Shown: positions 34,988 through 44,111, counted from the first letter of the stretch. The stretch: 64,000 bases of DNA from Flavobacterium sp. MedPE-SWcel (GCA_001874325.1 MPCW01000003.1:124001-188000); one strand, 5' to 3'. The notes: a model not told the origin generated them from the sequence alone. A program made the numbers and translations.

Positions 34988-35647
34988 ATGGGGTTTATTC
35001 TTAATATTGAAACAGCAACAAAAAATTGCTCTGTTTCGTTGGCTAAAAACGGTAAAGTTACTGCAATAAGAGAGTTTGCTAGTGAAGGCTATAGCCATGC
35101 AGAAAAACTACACGTTTTTATGCAAGAGGTACTTGAAGAAACAAATAGTGCATTTAAAGATCTTGAGGCAATTGCTGTTAGTATGGGGCCAGGGTCCTAT
35201 ACAGGGTTACGTATAGGAGTTTCTGCAGCAAAAGGACTTTGTTATGCATTAAACCTTCCTTTAATAGCGATTGATACTTTAGAGCTTTTAGCACGTAAAA
35301 TTCAAATAACAGAAGGTAGTATCATTCCTATGATAGATGCTAGACGTATGGAGGTGTATAGTGCTGTTTTTGATACAAACTACTCTAAAATAATCGATAC
35401 TAAGGCTGAAATAATTACCGAGGAATCATTTTTAGAATATGAGGGTATTTGTCACTTAGTGGGAGATGGCGCTGAGAAGTGCAAAGAGATACTATCTAAT
35501 GATCGCTTTGTGTATCATGATAATATTATATACCCATCTTCTAGAGAAATGGCTGCTTTATCTTATGATAAGCAACAAAAAAGCGACACTGTTGATGTCG
35601 CTTATTTTGAACCTTTTTATTTGAAAGACTTTGTTATGAATAGATAA
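34988..35647 (+). CDS. tsaB: tRNA threonylcarbamoyladenosine biosynthesis protein TsaB
   Basis: A Kae1-like ASKHA-fold protein that pairs with TsaD to make t6A37 in ANN-decoding tRNAs. Its 219 residues have the family signatures ILNIETATKNCSVSLAKNG, VSMGPGSYTGLRIGVSAAKGL and IPMIDARRMEVYSA. The ATG at 34988 follows a TTG at 34985; the ATG is preferred. It lies 13 nt after the adaptor gene. The coding end contains a hairpin (35581-35603) that acts as terminator of the convergent gene on the other strand. Confidence 0.95.
   Translation: MGFILNIETATKNCSVSLAKNGKVTAIREFASEGYSHAEKLHVFMQEVLEETNSAFKDLEAIAVSMGPGSYTGLRIGVSAAKGLCYALNLPLIAIDTLELLARKIQITEGSIIPMIDARRMEVYSAVFDTNYSKIIDTKAEIITEESFLEYEGICHLVGDGAEKCKEILSNDRFVYHDNIIYPSSREMAALSYDKQQKSDTVDVAYFEPFYLKDFVMNR
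35577..35603 (-). terminator. Terminator of the convergent minus-strand gene, inside tsaB
   Basis: A perfect 8-bp stem AAGCGACA/TGTCGCTT (35581-35588 with 35596-35603) with a 7-nt loop. Read on the minus strand it ends in a T6 run (35577-35582). It lies 53 nt beyond the stop of the gene at 35657 and within the last 25 codons of tsaB. Confidence 0.7.
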
Positions 35648-35656
35648 TCCTTTCTA

Positions 35657-36334
35657 TTAAAGTAACGTACTCATAAAGTTACCTAATTTATTCAGGTCTT
35701 TATCTCTACTAGTTTTTATTCTATTCTCTTTCATAAATGCCTTAATCTCTTTTCCTTTTCCAGGAATAAGTTTCATTATTTTCTTTCTGCTTGTTGGCAT
35801 GTATACAATAGATCCATTGTCTAGTTGAATATAGTATTCAGGACTTTGTTTCTTGTAACGAGCAGGTTTATATTTATCATATCCACCTTTAGCCTCTTCT
35901 TCTGGTATGAATTTTATACGCTCACGCTTAAAAATTCTTAAGTTAGAGTTGTCACTAATTAAAACAAGGTAGTTTTGACTCGCTACATTGTCTTTGTTTA
36001 GATACTGAACAAAAGTATAATTAGCTTTTTTATTAACAAGCTTAATTAACATGTTGTCTTTTGGCTCTAACACTACGATCTCCTCATGTATTTTTAACTC
36101 CATCTCATCAGAGTTAGCATTATACCTTACAAGAGTTATCTCTTTAGAGTCATCAATCTTTGCAGCATTAAACGATTCGATGTAGTATTGGCTACCAGTA
36201 GCAGGCTGACTTTCTGCTTTTTTAGTATACATGTACCCTAAACCACCTGATTGGTTTATGTAGGTCTGTTGTTGGGCATTTGCAACTGACATTGCAAATA
36301 ATGCAGTAATAGCAAGTAATCCTTTAATTTTCAT
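35657..36334 (-). CDS. Secreted hypothetical protein
   Basis: A 225-residue protein with a clear signal peptide (MKIKGLLAITALFAMSVANAQ) and no membrane helix after it. The body is basic and rich in Lys and Tyr, with ERIKFIPEEEAKGGYDKYKP, an IQLDNGSIVYMPTSRKK stretch and a C-terminal KLGNFMSTLL. The chosen start (ATG at 36334) is favoured over the TTG at 36340. It has its own promoter (36358-36365) and shares no operon with its neighbours. I do not recognise the family; proteins like it are common among flavobacterial secreted unknowns. Confidence 0.7.
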   Translation of the reverse strand: MKIKGLLAITALFAMSVANAQQQTYINQSGGLGYMYTKKAESQPATGSQYYIESFNAAKIDDSKEITLVRYNANSDEMELKIHEEIVVLEPKDNMLIKLVNKKANYTFVQYLNKDNVASQNYLVLISDNSNLRIFKRERIKFIPEEEAKGGYDKYKPARYKKQSPEYYIQLDNGSIVYMPTSRKKIMKLIPGKGKEIKAFMKENRIKTSRDKDLNKLGNFMSTLL

Positions 36335-36357
36335 TTTCAATAGTTTTTTAAGAGGTT

Positions 36358-36365
36358 CAAAAATA
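36358..36365 (-). promoter_or_regulatory. Promoter -7 element of the secreted hypothetical gene
   Basis: The minus strand reads TATTTTTG, an exact TAnnTTTG, 24 nt before the ATG at 36334. Confidence 0.5.
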
Positions 36366-36430
36366 TAAATAATATCTCTTGTAGCTTAGATTCTTTTGAT
36401 ATTTAACAAAACGATATGTTTTTAAAAATA

Positions 36431-37264
36431 TTATAAGTTCTTTTCAGGTAGGCTTTTAATATTTAAGTCTTGTTGTGGGAATGGTATTTCGATACCCTCT
36501 TTATCAAATTCTATTTTTGTGTTTTCTTTAAAGTCAGATAGCATTTGCCAGTAATCCTCATTAGTTGACCATACGAAAATTTGAAAGTTAACAGAGCTAT
36601 CAGCTAACTCTTTTACACGTATAATTGGTTCAGGATCATTTAATATAGCTTTATCCATAGCTATAATACGTCCAAGCGTGTTTTTTACTTGTTTTATATC
36701 ACTGTTGTATCCTACACCTATAGTAAGGTCTGCTTTTCTGATAGGTTCTTTAGAAAAGTTTGTGATGTTACCATTAGATAATGATCCGTTAGGAATGAAT
36801 ATTACCTGATTAGTTGTTGTAAGTAGTTTAGTATACAATATTTGTATCTCTGTTACAGTACCACCTTCTCCTTGAGCAGTAATAAAGTCGCCAACACGAA
36901 AAGGTTTAAATAACATAATAAGTACACCTCCTGCAAAGTTAGATAGTGACCCTTGTAGTGATAAACCAATGGCTAAACCGGCAGCACCTAGTAATGCTAC
37001 AAATGCAGATGTTTCTACACCTAGTGCACTTACTATCATAATAAAAAGTAACCCTCTTAATCCCCATGTTAAAATATCCATGGTGAACTTTATTAGGGTA
37101 GGGTCCATGTCCTCTTTGCGAGTCATTAACTTTTTCATTGACCACTTTACAAACTTAATAACAATAAGTCCTATTATTAATATACAAGCAGTTTTAATTA
37201 GGTTAGGGAAAAAGTTGGTAATACTTTCATTTAACCTTTCGAGAATAACATTGAAATCGTCCAT
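36431..37264 (-). CDS. MscS-family mechanosensitive channel
   Basis: A 277-residue small-conductance mechanosensitive channel that releases solutes on hypo-osmotic shock. Three N-terminal helices (about 18-40, 64-86, 90-118); the pore helix has the MscS hallmark GLSLQGSLSNFAGGVLIMLF, followed by KPFRVGDFI of the beta domain and a C-terminal cytoplasmic vestibule ending with IEIPFPQQDLNIKSL, the conserved family close. Length equals E. coli MscS (286). It has a promoter with a hairpin at the 5' end of the transcript. Confidence 0.93.
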   Translation of the reverse strand: MDDFNVILERLNESITNFFPNLIKTACILIIGLIVIKFVKWSMKKLMTRKEDMDPTLIKFTMDILTWGLRGLLFIMIVSALGVETSAFVALLGAAGLAIGLSLQGSLSNFAGGVLIMLFKPFRVGDFITAQGEGGTVTEIQILYTKLLTTTNQVIFIPNGSLSNGNITNFSKEPIRKADLTIGVGYNSDIKQVKNTLGRIIAMDKAILNDPEPIIRVKELADSSVNFQIFVWSTNEDYWQMLSDFKENTKIEFDKEGIEIPFPQQDLNIKSLPEKNL

Positions 37265-37302
37265 TTTGTTTTTTAGATATTAAATTTTGGGATGCGTTTA
37301 TT

Positions 37303-37320
37303 ACCTCTTTCAAAAGAGGT
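37303..37320 (-). promoter_or_regulatory. 5'-leader hairpin before mscS
   Basis: ACCTCTTTCAAAAGAGGT is a near-perfect inverted repeat (8-bp arms). On the minus strand it begins just past the expected transcription start and lies 39 nt ahead of the ATG at 37264. It has no U-run after it, so it is not a terminator; it may stabilise the mRNA 5' end. Confidence 0.4.
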
Positions 37321-37323
37321 CGG

Positions 37324-37331
37324 CAAAAGTA
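37324..37331 (-). promoter_or_regulatory. Promoter -7 element of mscS
   Basis: Minus-strand TACTTTTG (TAnnTTTG) with a TTG 20 nt upstream as the -33 part. Confidence 0.6.
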
Positions 37332-37386
37332 CTGTTTAATACTATATTTTACAAAATGATTTATATAGAAGATTTTAGAGTATTTT

Positions 37387-39405
37387 TTAAAGTTTAAGCT
37401 GTTCCAAAGTTTCAGTTATAGATGATGAAGGTAGATTACATGTTTTGTTTTTACAGACGTAAAAGGTTGTTTCGTTTTCAATAAATCGGTTGGTTAAAAA
37501 AGGTACTCTCGATTCTTTTCCACAACCCGCTATAATTACATTAGGGAGATATTCACTATTAATGTTTTTGGCTGCTTCGGTAGCGTTTGTACTACATATT
37601 GCTAACTCTTTATTTTCTGTAGAAAGGTTTAACCATAGGTTTAACCAGTTCGAGTATCCTGATGGATAATCTAAATTTGGTATAATATTGTTTAGCATTT
37701 GTAATGCTACTTTTTCATAATAAGAGTTGTTGAATAATATACTTAATGTATAAAGTACATTGCCTAGTACGGAGTTGGATGCAGCAATAACATTATCTTC
37801 TGTTTCAAAGTGAGGTGCTATAAGTTTTTCGCCAGTAATAGCATTAAAGCTAAAAAACTGTTGTTTATCATCATAAAAGTTTTCAAGGCAATAATCGGTT
37901 AATTGTTTAGCGTACAATAACCATTGTTCCTCCATTGTGGCTTGATATAGCGCTAAGAAAGCATCTGCTGTAAGAGCATAATCTTCAAGAAAAGCATCTA
38001 TTTTGGCTTCTCCATTTTTATAGGTGCGCCATAAATGTCCATCTTCATGCCACATGTTGTTTATAATAAACAATGCATTCTTAAGCGCGATATCTAAATA
38101 TTCTTGATTTCCTAATGCGGTGTAACAGTCAATATATCCTTTTAGCATTAAAGCGTTCCAAGAGGTAAGTATCTTGTCGTCAAGTCTTGGTTTTTCTCTT
38201 TTCTCTCTTATGCTATATAGATGTTTTTCCCACTCTTGCTTTTTCTGTTGTAGAGTTTCGAGCGTAATGTTTGCTGTTAATGCAATTCCTTCTAGAGGTT
38301 TGTTCTGAATTAAGACAAATGTATCGTGCTCCCAAAAACCAAAATCATTAATATTGAAAACTTCAGAAAATAGAGTAAAGTCATCGCCAAGTAATTTTTG
38401 TAACTCTTCTTTTCTCCATACATAAAAAGCCCCCTCTTCAAGTTTTCCTTTTTCATTAATACTATCAGCATCAAGAGCGCTATAAAACGCTCCATTGCTT
38501 GTAGTAAGCTCTTTGTTTATGAAACGGTGTGTTTTTTCTAATACTTCTTTATAAAGTGAGTTTTTAGTGTGCTTATAAGCCTGAGCATATAAACTCATTA
38601 ATTGACCATTATCATACAGCATTTTTTCGAAGTGTGGCACATGCCAACGTAAATCGACTGAATAACGAGAAAAACCACCGTCAAGAGTATCAAAAAGCCC
38701 ACCCCAAGCCATTCGGGTTAATGTTAAGTCGACAAAGTTTAAAAGACTATCATTTTTAGTTTGGTAGCCATATCGTTGTAAGAATAAATAGTTGTTAGGC
38801 ATCATGAATTTGGGTGCACGAGCATATCCACCATATTCATCATCAAAACTCTTAGCCCATTTTTCGACTATGGGCTTTATATTCTCAGGTTCAGATAGCG
38901 CTGTTTCATTTTCGTTACCAATAGGGTTCATTATAACAAGACCTTGATGCAGTTTTTCGGCATACTCTTCCATTTTGTTAGGATCTGTAGTGTACATTTC
39001 CTGTAGTTGCTGTAACGATGCGATCCAGTTTTCTTTTTTAAAATAAGTGCCACCCCATACAGGTCTGCCATCAGGTAATAAAACAACATTCATAGGCCAC
39101 CCGCCTTGTCTAGTCATTAATTGTACAGCTTTCATATATATAGCATCTACATCAGGGCGTTCTTCACGATCTACTTTTATAGAAATATAGCTTTTGTTCA
39201 TTACTGTAGCTACTTCTTCATCTTCAAAACTTTCATGCTCCATAACATGGCACCAATGACAAGCAGAATACCCTACGCTAACTACAATTAGTTTGTTTTC
39301 ACGCTGTGCTTTTGCTAATGCGCTTTCATTCCAAGCTTTCCAGTATATAGGATTGTTAGCGTGTTGTAGTAAGTAAGGGCTAGTTTCTTTATTTAGCTCG
39401 TTCAT
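37387..39405 (-). CDS. DUF255 thioredoxin-like / six-hairpin protein (YyaL, SPATA20 family)
   Basis: A 672-residue cytoplasmic protein. The N-terminal DUF255 thioredoxin-like domain has the motif [16 protein letters not shown] (C49 and C52). It is followed by a helical alpha/alpha-toroid region similar to six-hairpin glycosidases ([21 protein letters not shown] near 98-118, [22 protein letters not shown] near 250-270, a [16 protein letters not shown] near 395). Length and motifs match the YyaL/SPATA20 family, whose biochemical role is not established. It has no signal peptide. It seems to be a single-gene transcript on the minus strand. Confidence 0.9.
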   Translation of the reverse strand: MNELNKETSPYLLQHANNPIYWKAWNESALAKAQRENKLIVVSVGYSACHWCHVMEHESFEDEEVATVMNKSYISIKVDREERPDVDAIYMKAVQLMTRQGGWPMNVVLLPDGRPVWGGTYFKKENWIASLQQLQEMYTTDPNKMEEYAEKLHQGLVIMNPIGNENETALSEPENIKPIVEKWAKSFDDEYGGYARAPKFMMPNNYLFLQRYGYQTKNDSLLNFVDLTLTRMAWGGLFDTLDGGFSRYSVDLRWHVPHFEKMLYDNGQLMSLYAQAYKHTKNSLYKEVLEKTHRFINKELTTSNGAFYSALDADSINEKGKLEEGAFYVWRKEELQKLLGDDFTLFSEVFNINDFGFWEHDTFVLIQNKPLEGIALTANITLETLQQKKQEWEKHLYSIREKREKPRLDDKILTSWNALMLKGYIDCYTALGNQEYLDIALKNALFIINNMWHEDGHLWRTYKNGEAKIDAFLEDYALTADAFLALYQATMEEQWLLYAKQLTDYCLENFYDDKQQFFSFNAITGEKLIAPHFETEDNVIAASNSVLGNVLYTLSILFNNSYYEKVALQMLNNIIPNLDYPSGYSNWLNLWLNLSTENKELAICSTNATEAAKNINSEYLPNVIIAGCGKESRVPFLTNRFIENETTFYVCKNKTCNLPSSSITETLEQLKL

Positions 39406-39635
39406 GTCTTGATGATTTAGTAGGGGTAAAGTTACTTAAAATCAAATAGCAGTATCGAGTTTATATTTTCAGATTATTTTATAATAGAGGACCGGTATAT
39501 GATAAAGTTTATATAAAATTCAATTAGTACTTTAAGTAATTGATTATTAAATAGTAATTTTATTTTGATAGGTGTTGAAAATCATGTTGTTGTGTTTGGT
39601 GTTCAATTAATCATATTAAAATAAAATATAAAATC

Positions 39636-40343
39636 ATGGAGAATAGTTTTAGTGAGTTAAAGGCTGTGTTTATAAATTGTACCTTAAAGAAGTCGCCAGA
39701 AATAAGTCATACCGAAGGTTTAATGCGAGTTTCTATGGATATCATGGAAAAGGAGGGGGTGGATGTTGAGCTGATTCGTTTTATAGATTATGATATTGTT
39801 CCAGGTGTATATCCAGACATGACTACCAGAGGTTGGGATAAAGATGATTGGCCAGAGCTTTCTAAAAAAGTATTAGATGCCGATATATTAATTATTGGTA
39901 CACCAATATGGTTAGGAGAAAAGTCATCAGTAGCACAAAAACTAATAGAGCGTCTGTATAGTCTTAGTGGTGAAATGAATGATAGAGGGCAGTATATATA
40001 TTACGGTAAAGCTGGTGGTTGTGTAATAACGGGTAACGAAGATGGAGTAAAACACATTGCTCGCGATTTGCTTTATGCATTGCAACATATAGGGTATTCT
40101 ATACCACCACAAGCAGATTGTGGATGGATAGGCGAGGTAGGGCCTGGGCCAAGTTATCTTGATGAAGAGGCTAATGCTAAAACAAACGATTTTACTAACC
40201 GTAACACTACGTTTATGACGTATAATTTATTACACCTTGCCAAGATGCTTAAAACAAATGGAGGGTACCCTGATTATGGTAACTCTAGAAAAGGTTGGGA
40301 TAATGGTAAAAGATGGGGTTTTGATAACCCTGAGTATAGATAG
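39636..40343 (+). CDS. Flavodoxin-like NAD(P)H-dependent FMN reductase family protein
   Basis: A 235-residue flavodoxin-fold protein of the FMN_red/NQO family: KAVFINCTLKKSPEISHTEGL (phosphate-binding loop region), LDADILIIGTPIWLGEKSSVAQKLIERL (flavin-binding segment) and GKAGGCVITGNEDGVKHIARDL. By family it may bind FMN and reduce quinones, flavins or other acceptors; the natural substrate is unknown. It ends 8 nt before a bidirectional terminator shared with the tRNA-Phe gene on the opposite strand. The 230-base gap upstream (39406-39635) shows no exact TAnnTTTG element. Confidence 0.85.
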   Translation: MENSFSELKAVFINCTLKKSPEISHTEGLMRVSMDIMEKEGVDVELIRFIDYDIVPGVYPDMTTRGWDKDDWPELSKKVLDADILIIGTPIWLGEKSSVAQKLIERLYSLSGEMNDRGQYIYYGKAGGCVITGNEDGVKHIARDLLYALQHIGYSIPPQADCGWIGEVGPGPSYLDEEANAKTNDFTNRNTTFMTYNLLHLAKMLKTNGGYPDYGNSRKGWDNGKRWGFDNPEYR

Positions 40344-40351
40344 GTGAAAAT

Positions 40352-40381
40352 AAAAAAAACCGCTCATTGAGCGGTTTTTTT
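40352..40381. terminator. Bidirectional terminator between the FMN reductase gene and tRNA-Phe
   Basis: A perfect stem AACCGCTC/GAGCGGTT around ATT, flanked by A and T runs. It can end the plus-strand flavodoxin-like transcript and the minus-strand tRNA transcript. Confidence 0.88.
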
Positions 40382-40382
40382 G

Positions 40383-40455
40383 TGGTACCTCCAGGAATCG
40401 AACCAGGGACACATGGATTTTCAGTCCATTGCTCTACCAACTGAGCTAAGGTACC
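40383..40455 (-). tRNA. tRNA-Phe (GAA), copy 2 in transcription order
   Basis: 73 nt that fold as a full cloverleaf on the minus strand: acceptor GGTACCT/AGGTACC, D arm GCTC/GAGC, anticodon loop CTGAAAA (anticodon GAA, Phe), T arm CCTGG/CCTGG with TTCGATT loop, discriminator A. CCA is not encoded. It is identical to the copy at 40545-40617. Confidence 0.97.
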
Positions 40456-40503
40456 ATTGTAATGGTATGGATTTGCAAAAGCAATAATATTTTAAGAATG
40501 AAA

Positions 40504-40536
40504 AAGCCTTGAAAATCTAAATGATAATCAAGGCTT
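40504..40536 (-). terminator. Hairpin between the two tRNA-Phe genes
   Basis: An 8-bp stem AAGCCTTG/CAAGGCTT with a 17-nt A/T-rich loop. Read on the minus strand, the second arm is followed by TTT, so it can act as a terminator of the first tRNA-Phe transcript or a processing site between the two copies. Confidence 0.5.
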
Positions 40537-40544
40537 GTTTCTTG

Positions 40545-40617
40545 TGGTACCTCCAGGAATCGAACCAGGGACACATGGATTTTCAGTCCATTGCTCTACC
40601 AACTGAGCTAAGGTACC
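40545..40617 (-). tRNA. tRNA-Phe (GAA), copy 1 in transcription order
   Basis: 73 nt, same sequence and cloverleaf as the copy at 40383-40455, anticodon GAA. It follows its own promoter (40643-40650). Confidence 0.97.
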
Positions 40618-40642
40618 GTACCTTATTGCTTGAATGCGGGTG

Positions 40643-40650
40643 CAAATATA
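40643..40650 (-). promoter_or_regulatory. Promoter -7 element of the tRNA-Phe genes
   Basis: Minus-strand TATATTTG with TTG 19 nt upstream (40670-40672 on the plus strand as CAA); it ends 25 nt before the tRNA 5' end. Confidence 0.6.
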
Positions 40651-40698
40651 GAACCATTTTTAGATTATCCAAAACAAAAAATAAAAAAAATCAATTTG

Positions 40699-40706
40699 TA
40701 CCTTTG
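40699..40706 (+). promoter_or_regulatory. Promoter -7 element of the coaX cluster
   Basis: TACCTTTG (TAnnTTTG), 20 nt before the coaX ATG. It is divergent from the tRNA promoter about 50 nt away. Confidence 0.55.
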
Positions 40707-40725
40707 CGGGGCTAATAAAGAGAAA

Positions 40726-41466
40726 ATGATTTTAACTGTTGATATTGGTAATACGAAAATTAAAGCAGCTGTTTTTGAGATAGATGAGGTGTTGGGTAAG
40801 TTTATTTTTGATCGAGTAGATGCTGAGAAAAAAATTACAGAAATTTTAAAAGAGTTTGCAGAGATATCCCAAATTGTGCTTTCATCGGTAGGGAAAGACG
40901 ATTTTGATTTGTTATTATGGTTAGAGTCCTGTACTGGCTTAACGGTTATAAACCATGATTCACGTTTTCCTTTTGATAATCGTTATGCTACGCCAGAGAC
41001 TTTAGGTATAGATAGAATGGTGCTTTCTGCGGGAGCAGTGTTGCAATTTCCTGTTCAAAATAGATTGGTGATAGATGCTGGAACGTGTGTTACGTATGAC
41101 TTTGTAGATAGTGATGATAACTACCTTGGTGGTGCAATATCTCCGGGGTTAAGATTGCGTTATAAGGCAATGCATAATTTTACGGCAAAACTTCCGTTGT
41201 TATATCCAGAAATACCAACGGGTTATGTTGGTGATAGTACAGAAAGTGCAATGCATTCGGGGGTAGTTAATGGTTTACTTTATGAAATAGAGGGGTTTAT
41301 ACACAGGTATGAGCAACAGTATGCTAATATGGTAATAATATTGACAGGAGGCGATGCCGAATTTTTGGCTAAAAGATTAAAAAACACCATCTTTGCGAAT
41401 TCAAATTTTCTGTTAGAAAGTCTGAATAAATTATATTTATATACTATACAAATCGAAAATGATTAA
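40726..41466 (+). CDS. coaX: Type III pantothenate kinase
   Basis: Catalyses the first step of coenzyme A synthesis, ATP-dependent phosphorylation of pantothenate. About 246 residues of the ASKHA fold with MILTVDIGNTKIKAAVF (phosphate 1 loop), ATPETLGIDRMV, VIDAGTCVTYD and GGAISPGLRLRYKAM; all type III signatures are present. An upstream open frame back to 40630 runs through the promoter and has no support, so the ATG at 40726 is the start. The last 8 nt overlap the start of the next gene, linking it to the envelope cluster. Confidence 0.95.
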   Translation: MILTVDIGNTKIKAAVFEIDEVLGKFIFDRVDAEKKITEILKEFAEISQIVLSSVGKDDFDLLLWLESCTGLTVINHDSRFPFDNRYATPETLGIDRMVLSAGAVLQFPVQNRLVIDAGTCVTYDFVDSDDNYLGGAISPGLRLRYKAMHNFTAKLPLLYPEIPTGYVGDSTESAMHSGVVNGLLYEIEGFIHRYEQQYANMVIILTGGDAEFLAKRLKNTIFANSNFLLESLNKLYLYTIQIEND

Positions 41467-42724
41467 AAGATTTATTGTAGGCGTTTGCCTGCTTTTTACC
41501 GCAGTAGCTTTTTCACAGCAAAATAGTTCTTCTCCTTATTCATATTATGGTATTGGAGATTTAAAATTTAAAGGGACTTCGGAGAGTCGAGCTATGGGAG
41601 AATTGGGTATTCTGGCAGATAGTGTTCATCTTAATTTGAAGAATCCAGCGTCATATAGCTCTTTGATGTATACAACTTTTACTATAGGAGGGAGTACATC
41701 ATCAACTACTTTTAAAACAGATGATGCAGAAAACGAATCGAGCAGGACTACGCTTGACTTTATAGCGCTAGCAGTACCTGTTTCTAAAAAAATTGCTGTT
41801 GCAGCAGGGCTTATGCCTTATAGTACTGTGGGGTATAGAATACAAAATACGGCTGTAGGTGGTGATGATGTAGAGCGTTATACACAGTTTGAAGGAGAAG
41901 GAGGTATTAACCGTGTTTTTGCAGGAGTTTCTTATAAGGTTACTCCAGAAATTAGTTTTGGTGTAGATGCACAATATAATTTTGGAACAATCGAAACGAA
42001 ATCGGTAGTTTCGCTACCAAGCGTTCCAGTTCAATATCCTACTCGTGAATTGAATATAGCTGATTACGATGGTTTCTCTTTTAATATAGGAGCGATGTAT
42101 CAGACAAAATTGAATGAGAAATATGATTGGATTACAAGTGCTACTTATACTCCATCGGCTACATTAACGAGCAATGTAGAAAGAAAGTTGGCAACAATTA
42201 CTTACACAAATAGATTAACAGAGATAGTTGTAGATGAAATAGATGTTTTAACAATTTCTGATGATGTGAAGTTACCATCTAAGTTTACGATAGGTTCAGG
42301 TTTAGGGATGAAAACAAAGTGGTTTGCAGGTTTAGAATATACTTTTCAGGAGAGTAATGAGCTAGGTAACCGTTTTGACGATGTGACTGCAACAAGTTTT
42401 GAAACATCTCATAAAATATCATTAGGTGGATATTTCACACCAAAGCACCGATCGTATAATAGTTATTTTAATAGAATAACATATAGAGGTGGTGTTAAAA
42501 TGGAAAAAACTGGACTTGTAATAAATGATGAGTCTATTAATGATTATAGTCTTTCGTTAGGTATGGGTTTACCATTGAATTACTTGTCTTCTACTCTTAA
42601 TTTAGGTGTAGAGTTAGGTAAAAGAGGTACTACAAAAGCTAACCTGATAGAGGAGAATTATGTAAATGTATTTATTAGTCTTTCTTTAAATGATAGATGG
42701 TTTGTGAAGAGAAAGTATAATTAA
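41459..42724 (+). CDS. Outer-membrane beta-barrel protein, FadL-like in layout
   Basis: A 421-residue exported protein: signal peptide (IVGVCLLFTAVAFSQ) then many amphipathic strands typical of an outer-membrane barrel. The opening segments (YSYYGIGDLKFKGTSESRAMGELGI, then HLNLKNPASYSSL) resemble the N-terminal region of FadL/PorV-type barrels, where an NPA motif follows the plug. The function is not known; lipid or hydrophobic substrate transport would be inference. It overlaps coaX by 8 nt and is followed after 16 nt by a TPR gene, so it belongs to the cluster ending in ppiD. Confidence 0.75.
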   Translation: MIKRFIVGVCLLFTAVAFSQQNSSSPYSYYGIGDLKFKGTSESRAMGELGILADSVHLNLKNPASYSSLMYTTFTIGGSTSSTTFKTDDAENESSRTTLDFIALAVPVSKKIAVAAGLMPYSTVGYRIQNTAVGGDDVERYTQFEGEGGINRVFAGVSYKVTPEISFGVDAQYNFGTIETKSVVSLPSVPVQYPTRELNIADYDGFSFNIGAMYQTKLNEKYDWITSATYTPSATLTSNVERKLATITYTNRLTEIVVDEIDVLTISDDVKLPSKFTIGSGLGMKTKWFAGLEYTFQESNELGNRFDDVTATSFETSHKISLGGYFTPKHRSYNSYFNRITYRGGVKMEKTGLVINDESINDYSLSLGMGLPLNYLSSTLNLGVELGKRGTTKANLIEENYVNVFISLSLNDRWFVKRKYN

Positions 42725-42740
42725 TTAAAACTATTGGATT

Positions 42741-44111
42741 ATGAAAAAGAGGTTAGTCTTTCTGGTAACAATAGTATTAAACATGGTTGTGTTTAATGCT
42801 GTGGCACAATCTTCGAAATGCGAAGATCAATTCGCGCTATATGAAGAGAAGGTGAAGACTAGAGAATATAGTGATGCTGAAGGATTGCTAGAGGCTCTTT
42901 TAAAAGAATGTCCAAAATTTGATGCTAAAATTTATACTCATGCAGAGGAAGTATATAGTTATAAAATAAGAACTTCTCGTACACCCGAAGATAGTCAGGT
43001 TAATATAGAAACTCTAATCTCTATTTATGATGATTATGAGAAAAGTTTTCCAGGTAATGGTAGTGTTGTAAGAAAAGCACTTTTACTTAAAAAACATAAG
43101 TTAGCAGACGATGCGAAGGTGTACAAAATGTTAGATACTTTCTTTAATACACATAAAAAAAAGTTTATTGATTATGATGCATTACAGACTTACTTTATAT
43201 TGTACTTCGATCAATATGAATCAGAAGAAACAACAATAACGCAAAAAGATTTTGTAGAAAAATATGCAGCAATTGCTGGGCAAGTTGCCTATGCTCAAAA
43301 TGAATTAATTGCTTTAAAGGCGAGTTTATTAGAAAAGCAAGAAACGCAAATGCTTACAGATGAAGAGAAACAAACTATTGCTGATGCTAAGCCAGCCATA
43401 GATGCTTTAGATGCGGTGGCTGATAATATTAGCATTATGGCATCAAAGCATTTTTCTTGCGAAATACTATCAGAATATTATGGTAAAAGTTATGCTAAAC
43501 ATAAAGAAGATGTAGCGTGGCTAGAGGCTGTGTCTGTCGTAATGTATAATAATAAGTGTTATAATGATGAGGTTTTGTATAAAGTAGCTAATGCACTATA
43601 CAAACTTCGTCCTACAATGGAATCCGTTTACAATCTAGGTGTTATAACACTTAAACGTGGTAATGCTAAAGAAGCTGTAAAGTATTTCGACCAGGCTGCG
43701 AATATGGATAATGATATAAAGAGTAAAGCTGATAAGTATTATAAAATAGCATCAACATACAGGAGTGTTGATAAAGCAGAAGCTAAAAAATATGCATTGA
43801 AAGCAGCAGAGACTAATCCTGAGTTTGGGAAGCCTTATTTGATGTTAGCAGCAATGTATTCTTCAGTAACAAAAGGTTGTGATCTTACTGATTTTGAACG
43901 TAAGGCATTGTTGTTTTTAGCTATGGAAACAGCGAAAAAAGCAGAAGATGCTGAACAGAGATATAAGCCTACTGTTGCTGCATTAATGGAGCAATATGGT
44001 GAAAGATTGCCGTCAAAAAGTGAGGCGAAAGCAGCGGGTTACAGAAGAGGTAAAGAAATAACGTATGGTTGCTGGATAAATGAGACGGTTAAACTTCCAA
44101 AAATGAAATAA
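42741..44111 (+). CDS. Exported TPR-repeat protein
   Basis: A 456-residue protein with a signal peptide (LVFLVTIVLNMVVFNAVAQ) and an all-helical body. TPR repeats are clearest near residues 285-365 (PTMESVYNLGVITLKRGNAKEAVKYFDQAA and AEAKKYALKAAETNPEFGKPYLMLAAMY). The first third (CEDQFALYEEKVKTREYSDAEGLLEAL) also fits a TPR pair. It is likely periplasmic and may scaffold an envelope complex, consistent with its place between an outer-membrane protein and lptC, but the partner is unknown. Its stop overlaps the lptC start by one base. Confidence 0.8.
   Translation: MKKRLVFLVTIVLNMVVFNAVAQSSKCEDQFALYEEKVKTREYSDAEGLLEALLKECPKFDAKIYTHAEEVYSYKIRTSRTPEDSQVNIETLISIYDDYEKSFPGNGSVVRKALLLKKHKLADDAKVYKMLDTFFNTHKKKFIDYDALQTYFILYFDQYESEETTITQKDFVEKYAAIAGQVAYAQNELIALKASLLEKQETQMLTDEEKQTIADAKPAIDALDAVADNISIMASKHFSCEILSEYYGKSYAKHKEDVAWLEAVSVVMYNNKCYNDEVLYKVANALYKLRPTMESVYNLGVITLKRGNAKEAVKYFDQAANMDNDIKSKADKYYKIASTYRSVDKAEAKKYALKAAETNPEFGKPYLMLAAMYSSVTKGCDLTDFERKALLFLAMETAKKAEDAEQRYKPTVAALMEQYGERLPSKSEAKAAGYRRGKEITYGCWINETVKLPKMK

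Noticed and set aside
36969..37283. A plus-strand open frame opposite mscS
   Set aside because: Shadow of the MscS helices; hydrophobic residues follow from the complement of the real gene.
40383..40617. The duplicated tRNA-Phe as an att site of an integrated element
   Set aside because: Both copies are full and functional-looking, only 89 bases lie between them, and there is no integrase or foreign gene nearby.
40630..40725. N-terminal extension of CoaX
   Set aside because: It would begin before and run through the promoter -7 element, and the conserved CoaX N-terminus starts at the ATG at 40726.
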